Positions 9,865-17,790 are shown, counted from the stretch's first letter. The stretch: DNA of 21,314 bases from Silene noctiflora (GCA_009801015.1 VHZZ01000341.1:19672-40985), one strand, 5' to 3'. Notes: generated from the sequence alone by a model not told the origin. Made by a program: numbers and translations.

Positions 9865-10385
9865 ATGATGAAACAAGTTAGCAAAGGCATCTATAGTTCA
9901 TGAGGCTAGTATTTTGCATTGTTTTTCTTTATTTCTGGCGTTTCTGTGACGTCTACTGCTTCATTCGCTTATGGTAAGAGCTGTATTTTTCACCTTTAAA
10001 GCCATTTTACTTCAATAAACTGACCATATATAAGTACTATTCAATGCAATTTTTGACTCCATTTTTAGTTTGAATCATCTGAAAGGCAGAAAGGCAGAAA
10101 GAGACCAAGTTATTAACACTGATGAAAGGCTGTTTTATAGGAGAAATCATTTAAATTTGATCATTCCTGATAAATTAATGCATTTATTTGCTTGCTGTCT
10201 CAGTCATTCACTCAGTTCAGGAAAGAATTTGGCTAAAAAATAAGGGCGAAAGTAGCGACTGTAAAATGGTGGGTGATTTGTGTTTCATTGCTGGAAAGTC
10301 AGATTATCATGGCGGAAAGATTGGAAGCTCTGTACGGCGCACCCTTAGACATAGACCAACCCGACATCGACCACCATCTCCTTGA
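9865..10385 (+). pseudogene. Small secreted-peptide gene C, decayed
   Basis: The end of exon 1 is recognisable: in the phase-1 frame it reads ...FFFISGVSVTSTASFAYG before GTAAGA at 9974, matching SAASFANG in B. That frame has TGA at 9901 and TAG at 9907 after the in-frame ATG pair at 9865/9868. A second ATG at 9900 is open but in another frame, which points to an indel. Exon 2 can start at 10204 or 10216, both phase-1 compatible, and ends at 10385. It keeps WLKNKGESSDCKMV (compare GGWMLVKSENGDWKFV; the second Trp is Cys), then VRRTLRHRPTRHRPPSP. The C terminus has lost the SASxSHG part. It is most likely a pseudogene, though the tail frame is still open. Confidence 0.65.
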
Positions 10386-10719
10386 CCAGCAATGGAGCAG
10401 AGCCATCTTCACCATTGATTTGGACTATCAGTTCGTAATCAGGAGGTAAGTCTATCTTTGTCACAAGGAAATTGAAGTCTAATCTGAATACTTCAACTAC
10501 ATGTGTACTAGTGGAGCCCAATATCATGTGATGTCGTATGGTCGGATATTGTTATGTATCAGAGGAATTATTTGAGTGTTAGGGATTCAACCAAGGTCAA
10601 TGTGAACTTGGTGCGTTATAATAAACTTGTAACGCGAGTATAGGAGTCTGAAAGTTGTTTTCAAAATCTATTAGCATTTGCTAGTCGAGTGTATGTTAAT
10701 AAAATATAATCATATGTAT
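10386..10719. other. Intergenic, no gene seen
   Basis: AT-rich 3' flank of gene C. Frames on both strands are short and carry no recognisable motif. No repeat partner was noticed elsewhere in the window. Confidence 0.4.
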
Positions 10720-10763
10720 GGTTAGGATAATATTTTTTTTTTGACAGTGGTTAGGATAATATT
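10720..10763 (-). mobile_element. Minimal retroposon stub: poly(T)-GACAGT between 15-bp direct repeats
   Basis: GGTTAGGATAATATT occurs at 10720-10734 and again at 10749-10763. The only sequence between is TTTTTTTTGACAGT at 10735-10748. Read on the minus strand this is ACTGTC followed by A's, as expected of an extremely 5'-truncated poly(A) retroposon with a target-site duplication. Confidence 0.6.
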
Positions 10764-10879
10764 TTTCGCATTTTGAGGTGTGCACACCCATAGACGGTTC
10801 TAAAGGATGATTCATGTCAGCCGACCCCAAATCATTTTGGGATCAAGGCTCTGATGTTGTTGTTGTTTAGGATAATATT
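10749..10879 (+). mobile_element. 5'-truncated SINE/RTE-type retroposon with target duplication
   Basis: The inserted segment (about 10764-10866) contains CATGTCAGCCGACCCCAAAT, TTTTGGGATCAAGGCT and a terminal GTTGTTGTTGT. This is the characteristic 3' end of plant Au-like SINEs and the RTE LINEs that mobilise them. TTAGGATAATATT flanks it at 10751-10763 and 10867-10879 as a target-site duplication. The same target word also flanks the adjacent poly(T) stub. Confidence 0.72.
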
Positions 10880-11149
10880 GAGATAAATAGATTTAGAGTT
10901 ATTAGGGAAAATAGTATGACTAGACAATTAGATTCTGTATTAGATTTTGTAGCTTAGGTAATCTCGTAAGGTGCATCAGCATCATAAGGTCGTTGTACCC
11001 TGTATAATAGTCTCACGCTATAATTTGTGGAATAATTGGAGCTGATAGAGATTAAAACGCTGTCTCATATAGAAAGATCAAACACTGGACTATTCAAGTA
11101 ATCAAGTGTTCCTTGTTTATTTAAGAAGCTCTTTCACTCAGCAAGTTGC

Positions 11150-11491
11150 ATGAATACATTTGCCATGGCATCAATTTTAGTAATCGTTTTCCTGCTGACT
11201 ATCTTAGCACCAGAAATTTCTTTATCAGCTAAAGAAGGTGCATTCAATATTCTCTGTTCTTGTTTTTCTCTGCTAAATTTAGCTTGTTATTGTACATAAC
11301 GATGATTCTAAGTTGATTGTTGTTGTCTGTTATCGCTTAAAGCCTTGCTGCAGGATGCATCAAGGACATTGGTGTTTAATAGGAGGAAGATGGCTGTTCG
11401 CCCAGTTGCAGCAGTAAGGATCAGTCTACGAGTTGCACCAGCGTCGAATCCACCATCACCGATATCTGATGCTGCGCCTTCTCCAGAGTAA
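11150..11491 (+). pseudogene. Small secreted-peptide gene D, diverged or decayed
   Basis: Exon 1 can start at 11150 or 11165 (same frame) and encodes MASILVIVFLLTILAPEISL, a good signal peptide, with a phase-1 exit at 11237 before GTGCAT. An acceptor after TTAAAG (exon 2 from 11343), placed like the one in A and B, gives an open 78-residue product ending LRVAPASNPPSPISDAAPSP plus Glu. In that frame VAAVRISLR matches the family VAA...RR-x-LR. The GGW-x-L core, however, is readable only in another frame (GGRWLF near 11381-11398), so a deletion and frameshift probably lie between. It is either a pseudogene or a rapidly diverged Pro-rich variant. Confidence 0.5.
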
Positions 11492-11904
11492 TCAACCAGT
11501 TCGTCGCCTTTGTAATATTAATAAATTGATAATGTTCTCTAAGACACTAGTTTGCTGCATCCGGAATTCCCGAGTACTTGTTCCATCTACCTGTAAAATT
11601 AATGAGACCAAAGTATTCCCTGATGTAAATTACTGCAATTTCAATTGTCGAGTCATTTTCATCTGGTAATATTCGTTAGCTATTCATTCTATGTATTCCT
11701 CAGTGCTACTGCATGCAGAATTCTCAGCTATTCTGGACATGTCATTTCAAGTACGTGTTAGATCGTGTTAGTTCATATTTTGGTCAAGTCAACTGAATCT
11801 GATTGAATTCATTTAAACTCGTGTTTATTAAGGTCTTTTTTTGTTTGTTCAGTCCAAGAATTGATAATAATTTCTTGAAATTTCATTTCAGCTTATTTTG
11901 GATC
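11492..11904. other. Intergenic, no gene seen
   Basis: AT-rich flank between gene D and the third PPR fragment. Two short frames (near 11433 and 11803) show no motif and look like chance. Confidence 0.4.
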
Positions 11905-12200
11905 GCGTTTGAGTTACTAGACAGATGTTGCGGCCTGATGAATCGACCTTCTCTGCAATTCTTCATGCTAGCTCCCAAGCTGCCCTTGTCAAAGGAGAGC
12001 AGGAATACTGTAAATTATGAAAGATGAATCCGGCATCGAGCCTAGAAATGAGCATTCTGTTCACATGGTTAAGATACAAGGAATTGTAGGAAAGTTGGAA
12101 TAGACATACAATAATCTGCCACCCTTGTCGGAACCAGCCTTTGCAGGAACTATTTTGCATAACCTGTTTGGGAACCAACTAGAAGAACACAGATATCTTG
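11905..12200 (+). pseudogene. PPR pseudogene fragment, copy 3
   Basis: Corresponds to the intact PPR gene from about nucleotide 1495 to 1850. Recognisable pieces are GAGTTACTAGA, ATCGACCTTCTCTGCAATTC, CTTGTCAAAG, GAGCCTAGAAA.GAGCA and ATTTTGCATAACCTGTTTGG. It has in-frame stops (for example TAAATTATGAAAG and GGAATAGAC) and a deletion of about 70 bp after TTGTCGGAACC. It is more decayed than copy 2, suggesting an older duplication or longer relaxation. Confidence 0.88.
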
Positions 12201-12740
12201 TTATAATATCCTGTAACAGTCAGTTTGAATATCTTGATGTCTAATTCTGAAAACCGGTTAAAATGTTATTTTCTCTATCGCGATTATTTATTAGGCGAAG
12301 GTACCATGCAGGCTACAGCCATACACATTAGCACATACACGTATCTGTGTCCCATATAAATAGGAACTTTTCCTCATTAGGACGACCTTGCGAGTCCTTA
12401 TTGAATACAGTCCGTCTCATTGTAGACGGCCATTATCCGTCTAAAGCTGAGGACGAATTTTATGATTGACCTTTAAGTCAATGTGGAAGAATGCTTGGTG
12501 CCAAAATGTTGTAGTCCATTTGAAGTTAGGCACCAAATGAAGTACTCCGTCTTTAGAGGGTTCTCTTTATTACAATATGTTTTTTTTGTAACACGTGCTC
12601 TAAGAGTACACAATAAAAACCTACTTGTCGTAAGATTCACATGATAAATATATATTTACCATAATTAATGAGAACATCTTTTCACTCTTGCTACATTTAT
12701 ATTCTTAATGTGTAAATTTAGGACACATGTAAAAAAAACC
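12201..12740. other. Intergenic with small inverted repeats
   Basis: No gene is supported. TTGGTGCC (12495-12502) pairs with GGCACCAA (12529-12536), and CCGTCTCATTGTAGACGG at about 12412-12429 is a near-palindrome of a kind common in MITE ends. These suggest degraded MITE sequence but no complete element. Confidence 0.35.
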
Positions 12741-12744
12741 GCTA

Positions 12745-12850
12745 AACTTTGCGACGTTGACAAGGTCATAAACTTTTATGATGTAATTGGTCTTTAGTAT
12801 TTACACTTTTGACATTCGAACATTGAAAATGGGGAGATTTGCCAACAATT
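12745..12850. repeat. Duplicated flank, partner of 4012-4140
   Basis: AACTTTGCGACGTTGACAAG, GTCATAAACTTTTATGATGTA, TTTGACATTCGAACATTGAAA and GAGATTTGCCA follow the same order as the segment immediately upstream of PPR copy 2. Here no PPR sequence follows; small gene E does. Confidence 0.5.
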
Positions 12851-12906
12851 TCAATGCAGCACACTTACTTACTAACGCCGAACATGTTGACTGAATTCTG
12901 AATTAT

Positions 12907-12914
12907 TATAAATA
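12907..12914 (+). promoter_or_regulatory. TATA box of small gene E
   Basis: TATAAATA lies 59 bp before the gene E ATG, a distance typical of plant TATA boxes with a short 5' leader. It differs from the TTTAAATA of genes A and B. Confidence 0.55.
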
Positions 12915-12972
12915 AAGAATTTCTTGATGAATTCTAGAGTAATATTATTAGTAATTTTTCGTATATTTCAAT

Positions 12973-13522
12973 ATGAGAAAACCTCTCAAAATTGAATTAT
13001 TAATAAAGTTTTCAGTGTTCTTAATTCTCCTTGTTGGCTCAAAATTATCTGCTGCATCCTTCACTAATGGTAAGACTGTTTCTTTTACCATATTTTTCGG
13101 ATAATTTACGATTTATCGTAAAAAAAAAATGCATGAGCCCCTTGCTCATTGTCGGGAGATTTGAGGCACTGGGATAATTTTGTTATTCAGGTCATCGGTA
13201 ACAAAAATAACATTCTTTTTGTAATCAAACAAATTAATACGGAGGAATTTGTATTGTAAGACGGGTGCTCATAATAAATGAAACAATTTAAAATGAAACT
13301 AATGTCGTGTTTAATGAACTAGATGATCGACAAGGAGGATGGAGGCTAATCAAGGGTGACTCCGGTGAATGGAAATTGGTTGCGGCGACAATGCCTAGTG
13401 GTGTAAACATCGATACTTATCGTAAAAAGATTGCGGCCTTGAATCGGCGTAGGCTTAGAGTTTTGCCCGGAGTTGCTCAGTCTTCACCCCAGCGAGCAAC
13501 ATCAATTAATCACGGGCACTGA
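12973..13522 (+). CDS. Small secreted-peptide gene E (intact, two exons)
   Basis: Exon 1 (12973-13069) encodes MRKPLKIELLIKFSVFLILL then VGSKLSAASFTN, a signal peptide with a basic N terminus and an Ala-Ala cleavage region. It exits in phase 1 before GTAAGA. The only compatible acceptor close to the conserved core is CTAG at 13319-13322. Exon 2 is then 13323-13522 (200 nt) and the precursor 98 residues. The secreted part has DDRQGGWRLIKGDSGEWKLV, then AAT, a linker, NRRRLRVLPG and QSSPQRATSINHGH. There are no cysteines. It is well diverged from B yet keeps intron phase, both Trp residues, the RRxLR step and a C-terminal SP...HG, which implies past selection. A signalling role is inferred from architecture only. 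Confidence 0.75.
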
Positions 13523-13538
13523 TATACTCAAGTTTCAG

Positions 13539-13563
13539 TTTTTCATTTTCATTTTCATTTTCT
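13539..13563. repeat. TTTTCA microsatellite in 3' flank of gene E
   Basis: Three to four tandem copies of TTTTCA directly after the gene E stop codon region, probably within the 3'UTR. Confidence 0.7.
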
Positions 13564-14136
13564 TTAATTACAGTGGTGCCGAGATTCGGTGACATTGGTT
13601 GGCGGTTTATCAGCATCCTTTCATCAACAAATCTATGTTTTGGAAAAACAAGAGCAAACCGTATTGTAGGCTTGTATACGTTTTTATTATTTTCTTTACT
13701 TTTTCCCATATTTTATGTGAATTTTTTTATCCCATTTATATACTCATTTATTCCTTATGTTCATAATCTACACGCAATTGAGTAAACTCTTTAATCAGTC
13801 GTTTACCTTTTCATAAAAGCACCCACTGTGAGCGAAATCCACACTATTATCAATAGTAGACAGACCATTTTATGCCCAAAAAAACGATACTTTATATTTG
13901 GGCCAACTCGGGCAGTCGGGCTCTATTCCGGCGACGAGTGATTATTGTTCTTTCTTGTTTGTTTGAATTGTTTCAATCGTCGTGTTGTATGTCTTCATTA
14001 TTTTCTTGAATATGGTGTAATTGAGCTATAGAATAATAGTTCTTCCTAATCGCTATCTTCTTCCCCTTCTCTTTTTACACAAAAAAGAAGTAATTAATTT
14101 GGATAACACAAAACATACTACCCCGCATGCAATTGA
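13564..14136. other. Intergenic, no gene seen
   Basis: AT-rich sequence with poly(T)-rich stretches. The frame at 13573-13785 is rich in Phe, Leu and Ile because of the T-rich composition and has no motif. Part of this may be gene E 3'UTR. Confidence 0.4.
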
Positions 14137-14371
14137 TTAAGCTCTGTTATTTCCGGCTTAATTTCAGTTCATTTCAATCTAACTCAACTCTATTCAATCA
14201 CTTTAGTTCAACTTCAGTGAGTTCGATTCAACTTATCTCTTCACAAAGTTAACTCTTACCTCAACTTTATTCACTTCAACTCAACTCCATTCAGTTTAAT
14301 TCAATTCAGATCGACTCCAACTCCATTCAATTCAGTTCAGCTCATTTCAGCCGAAAAGAACAAACCCTTAA
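14137..14371. mobile_element. Harbinger/Tourist-like MITE with TTCAA-rich interior
   Basis: The ends are inverted: GCTCTGTTATTTCCGGCTTAA at the left and, on the complement of the right end, GGGTTTGTTCTTTTCGGCTG. TTAA lies just outside both ends (14137-14140 and 14368-14371), consistent with a TAA/TTA-type target duplication. The interior is a degenerate five-to-ten-base repeat of TTCAA, CAACTC and TTCAG units. It has no coding capacity. Confidence 0.6.
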
Positions 14372-14618
14372 AGGAGTATCTAATATCTTAGTGTACAACC
14401 CGTGAACACCGGACTTTGGCTCCAACCCAAACCCGACAAGACCGACCCGTTTGTCATATTTACCTCTAAAATCAATAACCAAAAGAAGTGGGCCTTGCTC
14501 AACCAGCCCACAAGATACCAAAACACAGCCACACTATAAATTTCCCCAAATTGGAGAAATTAGGGTTCATCATCATCTTTAATTGAAGTCTGAGGCATGG
14601 AGAGAGTTGGGAGTTTTT

Positions 14619-14675
14619 AAGAGCCGTTTGCCCCTCTCCATTGCCGATGATCACTTTCACAATCAAACGGCCCTT
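14619..14675. repeat. 12-bp stem hairpin in the leader-like segment
   Basis: AAGAGCCGTTTG at 14619-14630 pairs with CAAACGGCCCTT at 14664-14675, with one G-U pair in RNA and a loop of 33 bases. The stem is GC-rich for this window. It could be a structured leader or a remnant inverted repeat. Confidence 0.5.
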
Positions 14676-14676
14676 A

Positions 14677-14699
14677 TCATCATCATCATCATCATCATG
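14677..14699. repeat. (CAT)n microsatellite
   Basis: About seven uninterrupted CAT units directly after the hairpin. Confidence 0.9.
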
Positions 14700-14860
14700 A
14701 ATATCCATCCACATTCACTCCAAACACTCTTATTCTGAGTCTGTTTCTGTTTCTGATTCTCAACTCTTGCTTCAATTCCAACCATGGAAATAAACAACAA
14801 CAACAATTATTAATCATGGGGCTATGATGATCTTTCTCTCATAATTAATCAACTTCATTT

Positions 14861-15408
14861 TTATTTCGGGTTACTATTTCTTTTGTGTGGGTTTGGTTTG
14901 TTTTGTGTTATAGGCTTGGCAAGTAAATCGGTTGTGAGACGTCACAAGCTTGTTACGTTTCATAATTGAGTGACTTTGCCGCCATGCACAATTCATCCTT
15001 TCCTGCACATTTGATTTGGTCCTAATAAATTTGTTGTTTGATTTAATACAGATCTGAGCCTTTATTTTCTACACCCATTTGTCTCATGCAAATGTCTATC
15101 TGAATAAGACCGACTCGTATTATAATATCGATTAGTCATAGTATAAATTAATGTGAGACGGTCTCTCTTGATTTTTACGATTTCTAGTATAAAACAGAGT
15201 CTATGTTTTGAGGCAATTTCTTTATTTGCAATATTTATTTTTGTTTCTAAATTATTTACCCTTTTGATCTTTTACGTGGTTAATTTGGCAATTGGTTGCA
15301 TTAAATTTCATAATTTTGTTGTGTGTTTTTGAAGTATGTCATTTTTGGCTAAATGATGATAATATTAATCTCAATGGTAAGATTATCAGTGTTCTAAATT
15401 GGTAGATT
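14861..15408. other. Intergenic, no gene seen
   Basis: AT-rich sequence. The GTGAGACGGTCTCTC word near 15162-15176 is a short palindrome typical of MITE remnants. No frame or complete element was recognised. Confidence 0.35.
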
Positions 15409-15590
15409 CTCCCTGGTGACGGGTCGGTATTTGTGACGGGTAATGCCACTCACAAAACAAATAGGGGGACAAGATGGGACACCCCCACTTGCTTTCCTCT
15501 CTTTCCTCTATTTGGGCATTTTGTCTCACAAAATGGTATCCGTCTTCTCATTTGTGACGGATACCTTCCGTCACAAATGAGAATTGCTGT
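15409..15590. mobile_element. Foldback MITE with perfect 16-bp terminal hairpin
   Basis: The right end contains TCTCATTTGTGACGGA (15546-15561) and its exact complement TCCGTCACAAATGAGA (15567-15582) with a five-base loop. The left end repeats GTGACGGGTCGGTATTTGTG and TGACGGGTAATGCCACTCAC as an inverted relative of the right arm (CACAAAATGGTATCCGTC). There is no coding capacity. Outer boundaries are approximate because no target duplication was found. Confidence 0.6.
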
Positions 15591-15698
15591 AGAATTAAAT
15601 TAATGGTTTGGTGAACTGAATCATTTTTCTGAACCAGCTAGTCTTCTTTAAGACATACTATTCGTCTTATTCATCATATATTTATCGTACGGAATTTA

Positions 15699-15815
15699 AA
15701 CTCCTTCCTATTTTAAATAACTGTTCCATTTTATTATAATATTCGTCACATCTAAGAGAAAAGTGGGACAATTATTGTGAGATAAGTGGGACAATTATTG
15801 TGAATAGGAATGAGT
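15699..15815. mobile_element. Stowaway-like MITE with internal 23-bp tandem repeat
   Basis: The ends AACTCCTTCCTATTTTAAAT and TGTGAATAGGAATGAGTAA are imperfect inverted repeats of the Stowaway type. Near the right end AAGTGGGACAATTATTGTGA occurs twice in tandem (15761-15780 and 15784-15803). Confidence 0.6.
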
Positions 15816-17069
15816 AACAATTTGTGGTGTAATAAATTTGTTGGCTCGTTTATCGTATACCAACGCCCTAAAAATAATCTTTTTTACTCTTCAAAATTCC
15901 TGAAAATAATCTTTTTTACTCTTCATAATTTTTGTGGCCTCTTTATCATTCCCGTGGAAGTGTGGAACCCTCTGTTTCATTTCCGGACATTTTTGTGTCG
16001 GGATCCCGAAATCTACGAAATCCGTGTATTATACACTTCAAAGTGAGCTATCGAGAACGTCGTACTGGGGCCATGTTTTCTTTCACTTTGTTTTTCTACT
16101 ACATGCCCGATGTTCAATTCGGGAGATAGCTTATCCGATTTCACGCCTAAAAAACAAGTATACATTGCTTTTATAAAGTTATCCGATTTTCGATTCGAGC
16201 TTTTATCGTATATAACATCCGAAAGAAATCATTGTTGCTCATCCAAATTTGTGCGGCATCTTTATCTGACCCGGCGAAGCCTCTATTTAATTTCCGGACA
16301 TTTTTGTTATGGCCCCAAATCTCCAAAAAAATCATGTATTATTTACTTCAGTTTAAGCCGTTCGTGAGGTCATACTCATACTTGAACACGGTTCTTTTTC
16401 TCCCGATTTTTATACCACATGCCCGGGTCAATTCAAGAGGTATTTTATCCGATTTAATGCCCAAAAACATAATTATACATAGTTTATTTCATATTATCAA
16501 AATTTCGACAAAGCCTGGTTAATCGCATACGAGCATTCAAAAAAATACCTTTGTTGTCCATCAAAATATGTTTGATCTCTTATCATAGCCGAGGAATCCT
16601 CCCTTTTCTTTCTGGACCTTTTTGTGTCGAGATCCTGAAATCTCTGAAACTCGTGTATTTTTACATTTATATATTTTAATTTGAGTCGTTCGAGAGGTGG
16701 TAACGAGCCACGTGGTTTTACACCATGTATGCGGCATGTCCAAAAACACAATACATTGCTTTTACACGTTTATCCGACTTTCGACAGAGGTTGGTTTATC
16801 GCATAGCGGCTTAGCGCGGCAAGTCCTAGATCACGTAATCTTTGAAAAATGTGTATTATATACTTCAATTTTAGCTATTCGGAAAATCGTACAAGACCAC
16901 ACTTCTTTTTCTCCTGGTATTATACCACGTGTTTGGGGGTTGGTTTAAGAGGCACCTTATGTGGTTTTATGTCCAAAAACAAGTAGACATACGACTGCCC
17001 GGTTTTCGACCGAGTCTGGTTTATTGCATACTAGCACCTGAAATAAACCATTACTGCTCCTCAAAATTG
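15816..17069 (+). repeat. Satellite-like tandem array, forward half (units about 310-318 bp)
   Basis: A landmark, GGAC(A/C)TTTTTGT followed by a CCC..AAATC segment and then CGTGTATTATACACTTCA (or variants), starts at 15983, 16296 and 16614, with a partial fourth near 16838. Spacing is 313 and 318 bp. Other unit landmarks repeat in order, including ATACCACATGCCCG, TTATCCGATTT.ATGCC.AAAAACA and GG.TTATCGCATA. A 31-33 bp stretch with AATAATCTTTTTTACTCTTC is locally doubled at 15870-15925. Short frames across the array are not genes. The unit length is near that of the Silene subtelomeric X43.1 satellite as I remember it, but the sequence match is untested. Confidence 0.75.
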
Positions 17070-17790
17070 GTAGGAAAAAAAATGACCCGATACGATCATC
17101 CAAACGGCTTAATTTTAAGTGTATAATACACGGTTTTAGGGATTTCAGGGTCCCGAAACAAAAATGTTTGTATATCATACAGATGGTTATCAGATTAGAT
17201 AAAGCAGCGACACAAATTTTAAGAAGCAACAAAGTGCATTTGAGGATGTTGGTTCGCGATAAACTAGTCTGGGAAGAAAATCAAGTACTCCTTAAAAATA
17301 GATGTATACTTCTTATTTAAGGTTGAAAATCGAATATCATCTCATGAAGCGACCACAAACACGTGGTAGAAAATCTGGGAGGAAAAGAAACATGACCCGA
17401 TAGGACCTCCTATACGGCTCAAATTTAAATGTATAATACACGATTTTCGGGATTTCAGGGTTCCGGAACAAAAATGTCTGTAAATCATACAGATGATTCC
17501 ACAAGTTAGATAAAACAACGACACAAATTTTGAGAACAAACAGAGGATATTTGAGGGTGCCGGTACGCGATAAACATGTCTGGGACGAAAATCAGCTACT
17601 CCTTAAAAATAGATTAATTTTCTTATTTAGGGTTGAAAATCGAATACGGTAACTCACAAAACAACCCGAGACACGTGGTAAAAAAACTGGTAGGAAAAAA
17701 ATATGATCCGATAGGACCTCACAAACGGCTCAAATTTAAGTGTATAATACACGATTTTCGGAATTTTAGGGTCCCGGAACAAAAATGTGT
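17070..17790 (-). repeat. Satellite-like tandem array, reverse half
   Basis: The same repeat in the opposite orientation. GTGTATAATACACGRTTTTN with GGATTTCAGGGTCCCGAAAC and AAAAATGT occurs at about 17120, 17431 and 17741, a spacing of 311 and 310 bp. The units are more alike here than in the forward half. The orientation switches at about 17057-17070, where the forward CTGCTCCTCAAAATTG runs into the reverse GGTAGGAAAAAAAATGACCC. Confidence 0.75.

Larger units (their letters stand above)
14520..14860 (+). promoter_or_regulatory. Orphan promoter- and 5'-leader-like segment
   Basis: ACTATAAATTTCC (14532-14544) resembles a TATA box. About 30-40 bp later come AAATTAGGGTTC, the complement of a telo-box-like element often found in housekeeping gene leaders, then TCATCATC-rich sequence. 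Several short ATG frames follow, such as ATGGAGAGAGTTGGG (stop after seven codons) and CCATGGAAATAAACAAC (stop after nine). No long coding sequence follows within the next 600 bp. It may be the detached 5' end of a gene, or a long leader whose coding exon is lost. The gene is not identifiable. Confidence 0.35.

Noticed and set aside
13573..13785. 70-codon hydrophobic frame after gene E
   Set aside because: Its hydrophobicity comes from T-rich sequence; there is no homologue after the other peptide genes.
14822..14900. Possible C/D-box snoRNA (ATGATGA near 14823)
   Set aside because: No D box (CTGA) occurs at a plausible distance and no terminal stem is visible.
15810..17539. Many overlapping 60-96-codon frames on both strands
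   Set aside because: They lie inside the roughly 310-bp satellite units and show no motif or frame conserved between units.
15816..17790. Regular spacing considered as a CRISPR-like array or long terminal repeats
   Set aside because: The whole unit of about 310 bp repeats, not short repeats with unique spacers, and no retrotransposon coding sequence, primer-binding site or polypurine tract was seen.
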